The notes beneath the pieces are model-generated. The model did no database searches and was not told the DNA's origin. It saw only the letters and a program-made list of their open reading frames with translations. Below, one piece after another: positions 1-9,049 of a stretch of 64,000 nt of DNA (position 1 is its first letter; each line of letters opens with the position of its first letter). Source of the DNA: Acidobacteriota bacterium (GTDB lineage Bacteria > Acidobacteriota > Terriglobia > Acidiferrales > UBA7541). The stretch covers positions 171,810 through 235,809 of the forward strand of contig JABCZN010000005.1 of the NCBI GenBank assembly GCA_013289665.1, written 5' to 3'. Made by a program: the position numbers and the translations under genes.

Positions 1-54
1 ACGGCTTGCCGAAGCCCAGGCACAGGTGGCGGGTTTCCGGTGAGCCGAGCCTGC

Positions 55-1491
55 CTAGAATTCGACGTGCAGCCGCAGGGTGGGAACAATCACAGGGCCG
101 CGGTCGGCGTTGTATCCGGGATTGACCATGTACTCGAGGCCGAGAGCAGGGAAAATCCCACGCCAGGCATGCAGCGTGTAAAAACCTTCCAGAATGTTTT
201 CCCGCGAATAATTTAATCTCCCGTCACCCAACAGAAATCCCAACCCGCCAAGGCTAAGGTAACGGGCGTGGTCGTGGCTGATACCATTCGTGACAAAGAC
301 GAGACCAATACGGTCGTACTTGCGGCCCCAGCGGCCGCCGTTGCCGGCCGCGCCAAACTGCCAGGTCTGGTCCACTTCGGTGTAAGCATAGGATTCGTGC
401 CGGCCTTCGTTCCATCCCCAACGTCCGAACAAGCCGAGCCAATCGGCGAGGGGTTGTTCAAAATTGGCGCCGAAGCCGTATTTCACGGTGGTCTCGAGAG
501 GATGATTGGTGATTTCAGGAACCGGCGAGGTGGGATTCGCCAGCCAGGAATTCACTGCATCGCGATAGTCGCCCATGTTGGCGTGATTTGCGTAGCTGAG
601 CAAGCGGAGGACGCCCGCGGGGCGGTGCTTTAGAACTTTGCCGTGGAGTTCGAGTTCGATGTTTTCCGAGTGTGCCCGGCCGACGTCCGCATCGAGATGG
701 ATCCCGTTGGCGACTTTGGGCATGAGCGCTTCGGCAAACCGGATGACGTAATTTTTGTCGTGATATTCCAGCAGAGCCGCAAAAGTGTAACCCCGGGTAT
801 CCGCGGCGTAGTCGTAGGCCCCATTGTTGTCGACGGCCCAGTTCATGAACTGCAGGTTGCTGTCGGTGCCATAGGTGTTGAAATCGAAGAAATCGGCGAG
901 GCCCATTTTTCCGAAACGGAACTCCAAGCGGCGTTCGGGGAGTTCGCGGAAGAGTGAAAAAGGGGTGCGTTCGGAAGCGATTTTCTTGCCGCCGAGGGGA
1001 ATGATCTGGTGCCACATGAGACGGGCAACATAGGGAGCTTTGCTGAGCGTGGGGTTGCGGACGACGTCAAGGTTGAAGAATCCCGCGACGCCAAGGGCTT
1101 CGGCCAAGCCGTGGCCGCCGGTTTCCTGGACATCACAGAGGAATTCCGTCGTTTTCGTCACGCGCAACCCGGTATACAGGGTGAACACGCGGGAACTGGC
1201 ATCCTGCGCTTCGGGAGTGAGGCTGTTTTTCCCCTGATAGGGCGAATGAAACGCGGGATGCCATTGGGAAATAAAATTGGCCTGGCCGGAGAGCCATAAG
1301 CGATCCCACTCGCCGTGAGGAATCATCGTAGGGGGAGGATCGTCCGCTTGCGGGGCGGCAGTGTCGTCGGACACCGGGGGAGTCCCGAGCGAAGAATCCG
1401 GTTGCTGCGCCACCACGGCGTGGATGGGAAGCAGGCAAAGCGAAGCCAGGAGCAGGTGCCTCGAGCGGCGAGTTGGAGAAGGTGCAGGCAT
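55..1491 (-). CDS. carbohydrate-selective porin (OprB-like) outer membrane protein
   Basis: 478-aa ORF with signal peptide; RFGKMGLADFFDFNTYGTDSNLQFMNWAVDNNGAYDYAADTRGYTFAALLEY is OprB-like; ends LRLHVEF with an aromatic C-terminus. Confidence 0.75.
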   Translation of the reverse strand: MPAPSPTRRSRHLLLASLCLLPIHAVVAQQPDSSLGTPPVSDDTAAPQADDPPPTMIPHGEWDRLWLSGQANFISQWHPAFHSPYQGKNSLTPEAQDASSRVFTLYTGLRVTKTTEFLCDVQETGGHGLAEALGVAGFFNLDVVRNPTLSKAPYVARLMWHQIIPLGGKKIASERTPFSLFRELPERRLEFRFGKMGLADFFDFNTYGTDSNLQFMNWAVDNNGAYDYAADTRGYTFAALLEYHDKNYVIRFAEALMPKVANGIHLDADVGRAHSENIELELHGKVLKHRPAGVLRLLSYANHANMGDYRDAVNSWLANPTSPVPEITNHPLETTVKYGFGANFEQPLADWLGLFGRWGWNEGRHESYAYTEVDQTWQFGAAGNGGRWGRKYDRIGLVFVTNGISHDHARYLSLGGLGFLLGDGRLNYSRENILEGFYTLHAWRGIFPALGLEYMVNPGYNADRGPVIVPTLRLHVEF

Positions 1492-1516
1492 CTTAACTAT
1501 AGTGAACTAATTTCAT

Positions 1517-1545
1517 AAAGTATGATTAATAAGCGCCGTTGTCAA
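1517..1545 (-). promoter_or_regulatory. putative sigma70-like promoter of the porin gene
   Basis: minus strand TTGACA (1545-1540), 17-nt spacer, TACTTT (1522-1517); AT-rich region just upstream of start at 1491; -10 match is weak. Confidence 0.35.
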
Positions 1546-1562
1546 GCACGGGTACCCGGATC

Positions 1563-1585
1563 CCGGGCGGCTTCGCTTCGCCCGG
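1563..1585. terminator. intergenic GC hairpin, possible transcript end of the M23 gene
   Basis: CCGGGCG-N9-CGCCCGG inverted repeat; no clear T-tract. Confidence 0.3.
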
Positions 1586-1695
1586 TCCGATTCTCCTGGC
1601 TTTGCCCGGCCTGCATCGGCTACCCCGTCTGAGGAGAATGCCCCAGCAACGGCTTGAAATGCGTGAACAGGCCGTAACAAACAGGCTGCGGAGCG

Positions 1696-2745
1696 TCAAG
1701 GCAGGCGCTGCACGAGCTCGAGGGCGTTGACGCGGGCGTGGTCAATGGTGAGACCCCAGTGGAGATGCGGGCCGGTGACCCGGCCGGTCGAGCCGACTTT
1801 GCCGATTTCGGCCGACGTTTGAACGGCATCGCCTGTATGCGCCTCGATTTCCGAGAGATGCGCGTAAAGCGTGTAGATCCCGTAGCCGTGGTCGATCACC
1901 ACGGTGTTCCCGGAATAGTAGAGATCCTCAGCGAGGACGACTCTGCCGGATTGCGCCGCATACACAGGCGTACCGGCGGTGGCGGCGAAATCAACACCCG
2001 TGTGCGGTGAGCGGGCTTCGCCGTTCAGGACGCGGCGGCGGCCGAAATTCCGGCCGGTGCTGACACCCTTCAAGGGCAGAACGAACTTCCCTTTCCACAA
2101 TACCTCGGGCGTAACCGTGTCGTAGATGGCCTTCATTTTTTTCTGGTCTTCCTCGACGCGCTTCTGCTGCTCCGGATCCGGGTGGACAAACTGCTCTTCG
2201 ACCGTGAGGCGTTCGATGGGAAATATTCCGGCTCGTACGGTGACGGGGAAGCTGCAGGCGAGGGGTTTGCCATCTGCGGCCGACCAGGAGATTTTCCACT
2301 CGTAGCGGCCCGGTGGCTTTTCCAGGTCCACGCCGAGAAGCGCGTGGAGCCGGGCGGAGGAAGGAGTCTCGCGCCAGACAGGGATCGGCCTGCCATCCCA
2401 CTCCGCAGTGAATTCCTGAGAAGTTTTGGCGCCGGAAATTTCGGCGAGCAGAAGGCCGCCCTGCGAGGCGGTGGCGGAACTCAACTTGAGGACGATTCCC
2501 GAGCCGCAGGTTTTCCGGACGGGCGCCTGGACCGGCTGCTTGCCATGAACCGGCCATGCCAGGAGGCAGCCAGATATCAGCAAGCGGATTACTCTCTTCA
2601 ATTCAGTCGTCTCCATGGAGATGTGTTGGCCGCGCCAGGCTGGCATATGGAAGATTATGCGGCCATGTGGCCGAAGCAGCAGAAAAATCCGCGGCCGGTG
2701 CGGGCAGAGAGTAAAGAAGATGTTCCGCGAGCGAACCGGTTCCAA
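1696..2745 (-). CDS. M23 family metallopeptidase (LysM-less, secreted)
   Basis: HTGVDFAATAGTPVYAAQSGRVVLAEDLYYSGNTVVIDHGYGIYTLYAHL...GPHLHWGL contains the M23 motifs HxxxD and HLHW; start may be internal (2602-region MET... start). Confidence 0.85.
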   Translation of the reverse strand: MEPVRSRNIFFTLCPHRPRIFLLLRPHGRIIFHMPAWRGQHISMETTELKRVIRLLISGCLLAWPVHGKQPVQAPVRKTCGSGIVLKLSSATASQGGLLLAEISGAKTSQEFTAEWDGRPIPVWRETPSSARLHALLGVDLEKPPGRYEWKISWSAADGKPLACSFPVTVRAGIFPIERLTVEEQFVHPDPEQQKRVEEDQKKMKAIYDTVTPEVLWKGKFVLPLKGVSTGRNFGRRRVLNGEARSPHTGVDFAATAGTPVYAAQSGRVVLAEDLYYSGNTVVIDHGYGIYTLYAHLSEIEAHTGDAVQTSAEIGKVGSTGRVTGPHLHWGLTIDHARVNALELVQRLP

Positions 2746-2797
2746 TCTAATTCTGAGGACGCTTTTATTTCTGGCTACCGATCGTAGGGAAGCAGAG

Positions 2798-3397
2798 CTA
2801 GATTTTCAGGCCCAGCACGCGGACGAGCTTTTCCTCCAGGCGTTTCAATTCCTGTTCCCGCGCGTGCTCTTCGCGGGTGCGGTCGTTGAGGGCTTCCTTG
2901 AGGAGTTGCAGATTTTGCCGGAGTTCCATTTGTCCGAGAGCCAGGCGGCTCAAGGCCCACAAGGCTTCTTTCTGTTCGGAGTCCAGTTCGCGCGGCTGCC
3001 GGTCAATGACGCAGAGAGTGCCCAGGGCAAAGCCGTCTTCATTGACGATGGGCGCACCCGTATAAAAGCGGATGTGGGGCTCACCCAAGACCATGGGATT
3101 GTCCTTGAAGCGGGGGTCCTTCAAGGTGTCGGGAACGATGAAGAGATCCTCTTGCTGGATGGCATGAGCGCAAAAAGAAGTGTCTTTTGGAGTTTCACGG
3201 ATCTGGACACCGACTCTCGATTTGAACCATTGTCGGTGTTCGTCGACGAGAGAAAGCATGGCGATCGGGGTCTTGCAGATGTAGGCCGCAAGAGTCACCA
3301 GGTCATCAAAGGTCTGCTCAGGTTCGGTATCGAGAATCGCGTAGCGATCCAGGGCCGCGACTCGGGCGGCTTCCTGGGAGGGAGCAGGTGCATCCAT
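2798..3397 (-). CDS. GAF domain-containing protein
   Basis: MDAPAPSQEAARVAALDRYAILDTEPEQTFDDLVTLAAYICKTPIAMLSLVDEHRQWFKSRVG...DTSFCAHAI is a typical GAF sensor; start chosen at 3397 within the longer ORF 2798..3598. Confidence 0.8.
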   Translation of the reverse strand: MDAPAPSQEAARVAALDRYAILDTEPEQTFDDLVTLAAYICKTPIAMLSLVDEHRQWFKSRVGVQIRETPKDTSFCAHAIQQEDLFIVPDTLKDPRFKDNPMVLGEPHIRFYTGAPIVNEDGFALGTLCVIDRQPRELDSEQKEALWALSRLALGQMELRQNLQLLKEALNDRTREEHAREQELKRLEEKLVRVLGLKI

Positions 3398-3763
3398 GGC
3401 CGCCTCCGTCCGTGTACCCGCCCGGGGTGGGAAGGGCAGGATTGGGAAAGGCATCATACTCCAGCCGCAGGCTTGCTGCACAGCACAAGGCCGACAAGGC
3501 CACCTCAGGGGACAAAGGCAGGTCGGCTTCCGACTCGCCATCTGCCCGGAACTAGCCCGACGAGTGCAGGCAGCCATCGACCGGAGCACGGAGTTCAACA
3601 GATTCTTTTCTACCTGAAGCTGGTTCGCTCAGCGCGGGGGGATTCTGGCTCCGGCGCCCCAGCGGGCTCAGGCGGGTTTAGTCTGAGATTCCGGGAACTG
3701 GGAACTGTCCTCTGACTTTTTCCTATAGCTTATAGTGGCTCCGAACTTCACGCCGGCAAAGAG

Positions 3764-5335
3764 GTGACCATGGTCTCTGCTGTTGTGCCTGCTGCCTCGG
3801 AACGGGTGAAGCCTCATCGCCGGTTCACCTCGGGCCCTGCAATTGTTCTTTACTTGGCGTTGGCCAAACTTCTGCTCCATCTGCTCACCGCAACCCGTTA
3901 CGGTATCTTCCGTGACGAGATGTATTACCTGGCGTGCTCTCAGCACCTTGCCTGGGGCTATGTTGACCACCCGCCCGCGAATGTATTCATCGCCTGGTTC
4001 GCCCGGCACGCGTTCGGCGATTCATTGCTGGGGTTGCGCCTGTTGCCGGCCATCGCGGGAGCGGCGCTCGTCTGGATGGCGGGACAGTTGGCGCGCGAGA
4101 TGGGCGGGGGGCGCTTTGCCCAGTCTCTGGCCGCATTGGCCGTGATCCCGGTCCCGATCTACCTGATCATGCACCACTGGCTGACCATGAACGCCTTTGA
4201 GCCGCTTCTCTGGATGGGCTGCCTGTGGTGCGTGGTGCGGGCGATCAACAGCGGCGAGCCTCGATACTGGTTCTGGTTCGGCGTGCTCACAGGGGTTGGG
4301 CTCGAGACCAAGTACTCCATCGCTTTTCTTGTGTCCGGTGTACTTGTCGGAGTCCTTCTCGGTCCCGAGCGTCGATTTCTCAAGAGCGGCTGGTTGGGGT
4401 TGGGGGTGCTGGTGGCGGCAGCCATCGCCCTACCCAACTTCGTGTGGCAACTCGAACACGACTTTCCTTTCCTGCAACTCCTGCACAACATTCGCATGGG
4501 CAATCGAGACATCGTCCGGGGCCCTCTGAGCTTCCTCGCCGACCAGGCAGCCATCATCAATCCCATCCTTTTGCCGCTGTGGGCGGGAGGGTTGCTCTGG
4601 CTTTTTTTCGGGCGCGAAGGCCGTCGGTATCGCTCGCTCGGCTGGGCCAGCGTGGTGGTGGTGACGTTGTTCATTGTCCTCAAGGGCAAGAACTATTATG
4701 TTGCGCCGATCTACCCTGTGCTTTTTGCCGCAGGCGCCGTGGGGTTTGAGCGGATCACGAGCCACCGTTTTACCTGGGGACGGCCCGCATACATCGCGGT
4801 GATCGTCGCCGTTGGTGCGCTGCTGACGCCAATTTTATGCCCCATCCTTTCGCCAGAGAACTTCCTCCGCTACCAGGCGGCGCTACACATCGAGCCACCA
4901 GTGGCGGAGCGGCAGAACAACGGTCCGCTGCCGCAATACTTCGCCGACGAGTTCGGCTGGGAGGAGATGGTGCAGCAGGTCGCTCGCGTCTATAACGGCC
5001 TGTCGGCAGAGGAGCGCCGACGGACAGCCATCTTCTCTAACAGCTGGGGGGAAGCAGCGGCGATCGATTTCTTCGGGCCGAGGTACGGCCTCCCGCGAGC
5101 GATCAGCATGCACAACAACTACTGGTATTGGGGGCCGCGTGACTACACAGGTGACATCGTAATCGTCCTAGGGAGCGATGGTCAGGGCGACCGTGAGCAC
5201 TTCCAGAGCGTGGAAGCCGCTGGGCGCGTGGAGCATCCCTACTCGCGGCGCGACGAACATTTCACTGTCTGGTTTTGCCGTGGGCTGAATCAGAATCTGC
5301 AGGACCTCTGGCCGAAGTTGAAGAAGTTCAATTGA
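3764..5335 (+). CDS. ArnT/PMT-like glycosyltransferase family 39 membrane protein
   Basis: FRDEMYYLACSQHLAWGYVDHPPANVFIAWFARHAFGDSLLGLRLLPAIAGAALV, multiple TM segments; GT39 motif; GTG (3764) or ATG (3770) start. Confidence 0.85.
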   Translation: MTMVSAVVPAASERVKPHRRFTSGPAIVLYLALAKLLLHLLTATRYGIFRDEMYYLACSQHLAWGYVDHPPANVFIAWFARHAFGDSLLGLRLLPAIAGAALVWMAGQLAREMGGGRFAQSLAALAVIPVPIYLIMHHWLTMNAFEPLLWMGCLWCVVRAINSGEPRYWFWFGVLTGVGLETKYSIAFLVSGVLVGVLLGPERRFLKSGWLGLGVLVAAAIALPNFVWQLEHDFPFLQLLHNIRMGNRDIVRGPLSFLADQAAIINPILLPLWAGGLLWLFFGREGRRYRSLGWASVVVVTLFIVLKGKNYYVAPIYPVLFAAGAVGFERITSHRFTWGRPAYIAVIVAVGALLTPILCPILSPENFLRYQAALHIEPPVAERQNNGPLPQYFADEFGWEEMVQQVARVYNGLSAEERRRTAIFSNSWGEAAAIDFFGPRYGLPRAISMHNNYWYWGPRDYTGDIVIVLGSDGQGDREHFQSVEAAGRVEHPYSRRDEHFTVWFCRGLNQNLQDLWPKLKKFN

Positions 5336-5505
5336 GCTGACTACCCAAAGAATGCTTTCGCGTTATCTCTGGCGATTCTGCCCGAGTCGCGCAAACCGGA
5401 AATTGACCCCCTACAGAGGGAGCAGGTGTTTGGGTGAAACCGGGGGACGTCGTTTACACTAGGCACGGTTCGTTTTCCCGGGGGAAAACCCGTAAAGGAA
5501 AAGCA

Positions 5506-5961
5506 ATGGATGGAAAAATTCAAAAGACCGGTTTGCTGCTGATCCTGATTCTGAGCTGCCAGGTGAGTTGGGCGCAGAAGGGATCCCCAGCCGTTGCCGA
5601 CCGGGAACGCGAGCGGCGAAGTTTTGCGCACAATCTGGTGAAGGCAATCAACGCCGCGGAAGCGGACTACCTGAAGAAACACGACGTTTATGCCAATTGG
5701 GACACGCTCGTGGGAATCGGCGATTTCTCATCGAACGGAACCAAGTGGGCGCCGGCCGAGTTTCCGACGGTGGCGCATGCCCTGTACGGGAATGGAGCGG
5801 AGATCGTACCGGGCTGGCGGCTGCGGCTCGATCTTTCCAGGAGCGGAAAAGCCTACGATTTGCTTCTGGAAGATGTAACCGACCCCAAATGCGGGTATGC
5901 CGTCCTAACCGACGAACGGGGCTTCGTCAGGCAGGCGAAGTCGGTCGACTGCGCTCTCTAG
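5506..5961 (+). CDS. hypothetical secreted protein
   Basis: ORF with signal peptide MDGKIQKTGLLLILILSCQVSWAQ; start set at ATG 5506. Confidence 0.6.
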   Translation: MDGKIQKTGLLLILILSCQVSWAQKGSPAVADRERERRSFAHNLVKAINAAEADYLKKHDVYANWDTLVGIGDFSSNGTKWAPAEFPTVAHALYGNGAEIVPGWRLRLDLSRSGKAYDLLLEDVTDPKCGYAVLTDERGFVRQAKSVDCAL

Positions 5962-5971
5962 GGCCACGTCA

Positions 5972-5992
5972 GGATCGGGTGAAACCCGATCC
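5972..5992. terminator. bidirectional hairpin between convergent genes
   Basis: perfect GGATCGGGT-GAA-ACCCGATCC stem-loop between the stop at 5961 (+) and the stop at 5997 (-). Confidence 0.5.
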
Positions 5993-5996
5993 GTTG

Positions 5997-6350
5997 TCAG
6001 GCGCGGGAGGAGAGTTCAACTCCCTGCTTCGCATGCTGTTGCTTGGGCAAAACCGAGAAATATTTATGGCGGCAGGGTTCGCAGCGAAACGCCGGAATGC
6101 GCAGATTTCGCCACACGAATCCGAACACCGCGTCGACGTGTTCAGGCGAAATACGCTTCAGGGCAAGATTCCCGCAGATCGGGCAATGGGCGTGGAGCGA
6201 ATTCGTCCAGGACATCAGCCGGGAGTGGAAACGGGCTCTGCAACTCTGACAACGCCAGGGGTAGACACCAATTACGCTCAGAATGTAATCGGCCTTGGTT
6301 TGGCGGCGCGACCGGCGTGCACCTTCCTGCTTGCAGATGGGACACTTCAT
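5997..6350 (-). CDS. small zinc-ribbon protein with four CxxC knuckles
   Basis: MKCPICKQ...WRCQSCRARF...HCPICGN...FRCEPCRHKYF; ATG at 6350 within ORF 5997..6632. Confidence 0.6.
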   Translation of the reverse strand: MKCPICKQEGARRSRRQTKADYILSVIGVYPWRCQSCRARFHSRLMSWTNSLHAHCPICGNLALKRISPEHVDAVFGFVWRNLRIPAFRCEPCRHKYFSVLPKQQHAKQGVELSSRA

Positions 6351-6461
6351 CTGAGTGGCTGGATTCCCCTCCGAGTGCCCACAGCATAGGACAGAAGCCA
6401 AGGGGTGGCAAGGGGCGGAGGTACCAGCTTCGCGGGTACAATAGTTTCTCGAGAGGATGCT

Positions 6462-6884
6462 ATGCCGAATTATACCGATGATCACGCCCAGGCCGGGATT
6501 GCCGCAAAGCTGCCGCAGCTGGAAACCTGGCCGAATCAATACCCGGGATACGTCATTACCACGCGATTCCCCGAGTACTCTTCCGTCTGCCCGAAGACCG
6601 GGCTGCCTGATTACGGAACGGTCACCATTCAATACAAGCCGCGGAAGGCTTGTATTGAGCTGAAGTCCCTGAAGATGTATCTGCTGGCGTACCGCAATCT
6701 GGGCATTTTTTACGAAAACGCTGTCAACAAAATGCTGCGCGACATCGTCGAAGCGACCAGGCCCGAGTGGTGCGTGGTGAAGGGCGAATTTACGCCACGG
6801 GGCGGGCTGAACACCTCCATCTTCGCGCGGTGGCCCGAACGCCGGGGTCCGTCGAGCGGTAAAAAAGTGGCCAACTCGCGGTGA
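6462..6884 (+). CDS. queF: NADPH-dependent 7-cyano-7-deazaguanine reductase
   Basis: FPEYSSVCPKTGLPDYGTVTIQYKPRKACIELKSLKMYLLAYRNLGIFYENAVNKMLRDIVEATRP contains the QueF active-site Cys and ELKSLK motif. Confidence 0.95.
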   Translation: MPNYTDDHAQAGIAAKLPQLETWPNQYPGYVITTRFPEYSSVCPKTGLPDYGTVTIQYKPRKACIELKSLKMYLLAYRNLGIFYENAVNKMLRDIVEATRPEWCVVKGEFTPRGGLNTSIFARWPERRGPSSGKKVANSR

Positions 6885-6967
6885 AGGGCATTAGACTTAG
6901 GCGGAATCTCGTTGGATAATCCCAAAGAGCGAATTCCACGCGAATTGAAATTTTCCGAGGAGGAAGA

Positions 6968-7861
6968 ATGAGCATTTCTCCAAATGTTCCGAGCCCCCAG
7001 GAGTCGTACCACTACGAGGGCGGCGGAACGCCAAGGTGGATCACCATCTTGTTCGCAGTGCTGATTGCCGGAGTTGGGGCCATGGCCTATGCGGGTTATT
7101 CGGCGCAGACCCACCTGCAGCAGGAAGTGACCAAAGCCCAGGATCAGAACAAAATCCTGACCGCGCAGCTCGATGCAGCCAATACCCGGCTGGCCGAGTT
7201 GAAAGGGCGGATGGACGTCACCTCGCAGAAGATCGGCATGACGCAGGCGGAACTCGCGGACGCCCGGAGCCGGGCGGAAGCGATCCGCAAGCAGCAGACG
7301 GCTTCTGATCAAAAGCTGACGGAAAAGATTGCGCAAGCGCAGAAAGAAAGCGAAGCCCAGATCGGGGCCGTGGCAACAGACGTCACGGGCGCCAAGAAAG
7401 ATATTGAATCCACCCGTACGGACCTGGAGGCCACGAAATCCAAACTGGATCGCGCCACCGGGGACATGGGGGTGATGAGCGGACTGATTGCGCACAACCA
7501 TGACGATCTGGAAGAGCTGAGGCGGCGCGGGGACCGGAATTACTTCGAATTCACGGTGCAAAAAGCCAAGACGCCGCAGCGCGTGGGCCCCGTGCAGATG
7601 GCGCTCAACAAGACGGACCCGAAGAAATCCAAGTACACAGTGACGGTGCTGGTCGACGACAAAGCCATCGAGAAGAAGGACAAGACTGCGGGTGAGCCGG
7701 TGCAGTTTTACGTGAAAGGCAGCGCCCGCACGGCGCCGTATGAGGTTGTGGTGTTTGACGTCGGCAAGAATGCGATCACGGGGTATCTGTCGACGCCGAA
7801 GGATGCCGGCAGCGCACCAGCAGCAGCCGCTCCCGCGGCGGCAGCGCCAGCAAAACCCTGA
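6968..7861 (+). CDS. membrane-anchored coiled-coil hypothetical protein
   Basis: N-terminal TM (ITILFAVLIAGVGAMAYAGY), long heptad-like region, Ala/Pro-rich C-terminus; good SD aggagg. Confidence 0.7.
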   Translation: MSISPNVPSPQESYHYEGGGTPRWITILFAVLIAGVGAMAYAGYSAQTHLQQEVTKAQDQNKILTAQLDAANTRLAELKGRMDVTSQKIGMTQAELADARSRAEAIRKQQTASDQKLTEKIAQAQKESEAQIGAVATDVTGAKKDIESTRTDLEATKSKLDRATGDMGVMSGLIAHNHDDLEELRRRGDRNYFEFTVQKAKTPQRVGPVQMALNKTDPKKSKYTVTVLVDDKAIEKKDKTAGEPVQFYVKGSARTAPYEVVVFDVGKNAITGYLSTPKDAGSAPAAAAPAAAAPAKP

Positions 7862-8023
7862 GGAACTTTCGCCGGGCCGGTATTTCGCCGCCGCCCGGTT
7901 AAAGTAATAAACCGGACTCCGGGCCCTGCTCCGCCGACTGAGACCTTACTTCTGGAAACTCAGGCCGGGACAGGGCTTTGGTGTTTCCGGGCTGACAGCT
8001 ACGATTTTGCGTGGCTCTGAATC

Positions 8024-9034
8024 GTGTTGTCTGGGGAGTTCCCTCCGATGTTCTTGCGCCGCGGCGGTTCCCACATGGTGGCGTTCCTGTTGGTATCCGC
8101 GCTGTTTGCTTGCTGCGGAAATGCTCAGGAAAGTGCGGCCAGCAGTGGCCAAACCATCCGGGTGAATGTCACGAGAGTAAACGTCGGCGTGGTCGTGACC
8201 GACGATAAGGGGAAGTTTGTCGAAGGTCTCGTGCGGGACGCTTTTCACGTGTTCGACAACGGCGCGGAACAACGTATCACAGAGTTTGCGCCCGTCGAAG
8301 ATCCTGGGCAGGTGCTGCTGCTTGTCGAAGCCGGCCCGGCGGCTTATTTCCTGCAAGACGCGAATCTCTTTGCGGCCGACGCGATGATGAAGGGACTCGC
8401 TGAAGGAGATCGCGTGGCGGTGGCCAGATATGCGGACGCGCCGCTTGGGCTGCTGGATTTCACGACCGACAAGGGAGCGGCGCAAGCGGCGTTCAGCAGC
8501 ATACAATTTAACCTGGGATTCGCCGACCTGAACCTTTCGAGCAGCCTGACGAGCGTGCTGGGTTGGCTCGAACAGATCCCGGGGAAGAAAACGATTGTCT
8601 TGATTTCGACCGGAGTGGATACGTCTCCGGCGCTCGCGGCGGCGGCGCTCGAGGCACGGCTGCGTACTGGCGACGTGCGCATCCTCTGCGTTTCAACCAG
8701 CGGGCCGCTGCGCAACGGCAAGCAGGGCAGCAAGGTGAAGATCGAGCAGATGCAGGATGAATTTCAGGCTGCGGATCGCCGGTTGAAGGCGATCGCGGAG
8801 CTTACCGGCGGGCGCGCTTATTTTCCAATGAACGGCAAAGCGTTTCAGGAGACCTACAAAGAGGTTGCGGAGATCGTGCGTCATGAATACAGCCTGGCGT
8901 TCGCGTTGCCCGCTTCCGACGGGGCGTTGCATTCGATTGAGGTGAGGGTGGACCGGTCCGGCGCGGGGGGAAAATCCGCGGCAGCTGCCTATCGCGTGGA
9001 TCACCGGCGGGGATATCAGGCGCCAAAGGAATAA
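8024..9034 (+). CDS. VWFA-related domain protein (Acidobacteria-type)
   Basis: TIRVNVTRVNVGVVVTDDKGKFVEGLVRDAFHVFDNGAEQRITEFAPVEDPGQVLLLVEAGPA and GKKTIVLISTGVDTS. Confidence 0.8.
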   Translation: MLSGEFPPMFLRRGGSHMVAFLLVSALFACCGNAQESAASSGQTIRVNVTRVNVGVVVTDDKGKFVEGLVRDAFHVFDNGAEQRITEFAPVEDPGQVLLLVEAGPAAYFLQDANLFAADAMMKGLAEGDRVAVARYADAPLGLLDFTTDKGAAQAAFSSIQFNLGFADLNLSSSLTSVLGWLEQIPGKKTIVLISTGVDTSPALAAAALEARLRTGDVRILCVSTSGPLRNGKQGSKVKIEQMQDEFQAADRRLKAIAELTGGRAYFPMNGKAFQETYKEVAEIVRHEYSLAFALPASDGALHSIEVRVDRSGAGGKSAAAAYRVDHRRGYQAPKE

Positions 9035-9049
9035 GCGGGAGAGGAATCG

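Noticed and set aside
2615-3715. 366-aa plus-strand ORF
   Set aside because: Antisense to the GAF-domain gene
6405-6461. Possible preQ1 riboswitch upstream of queF
   Set aside because: The short leader lacks a recognisable preQ1-I/II aptamer pattern
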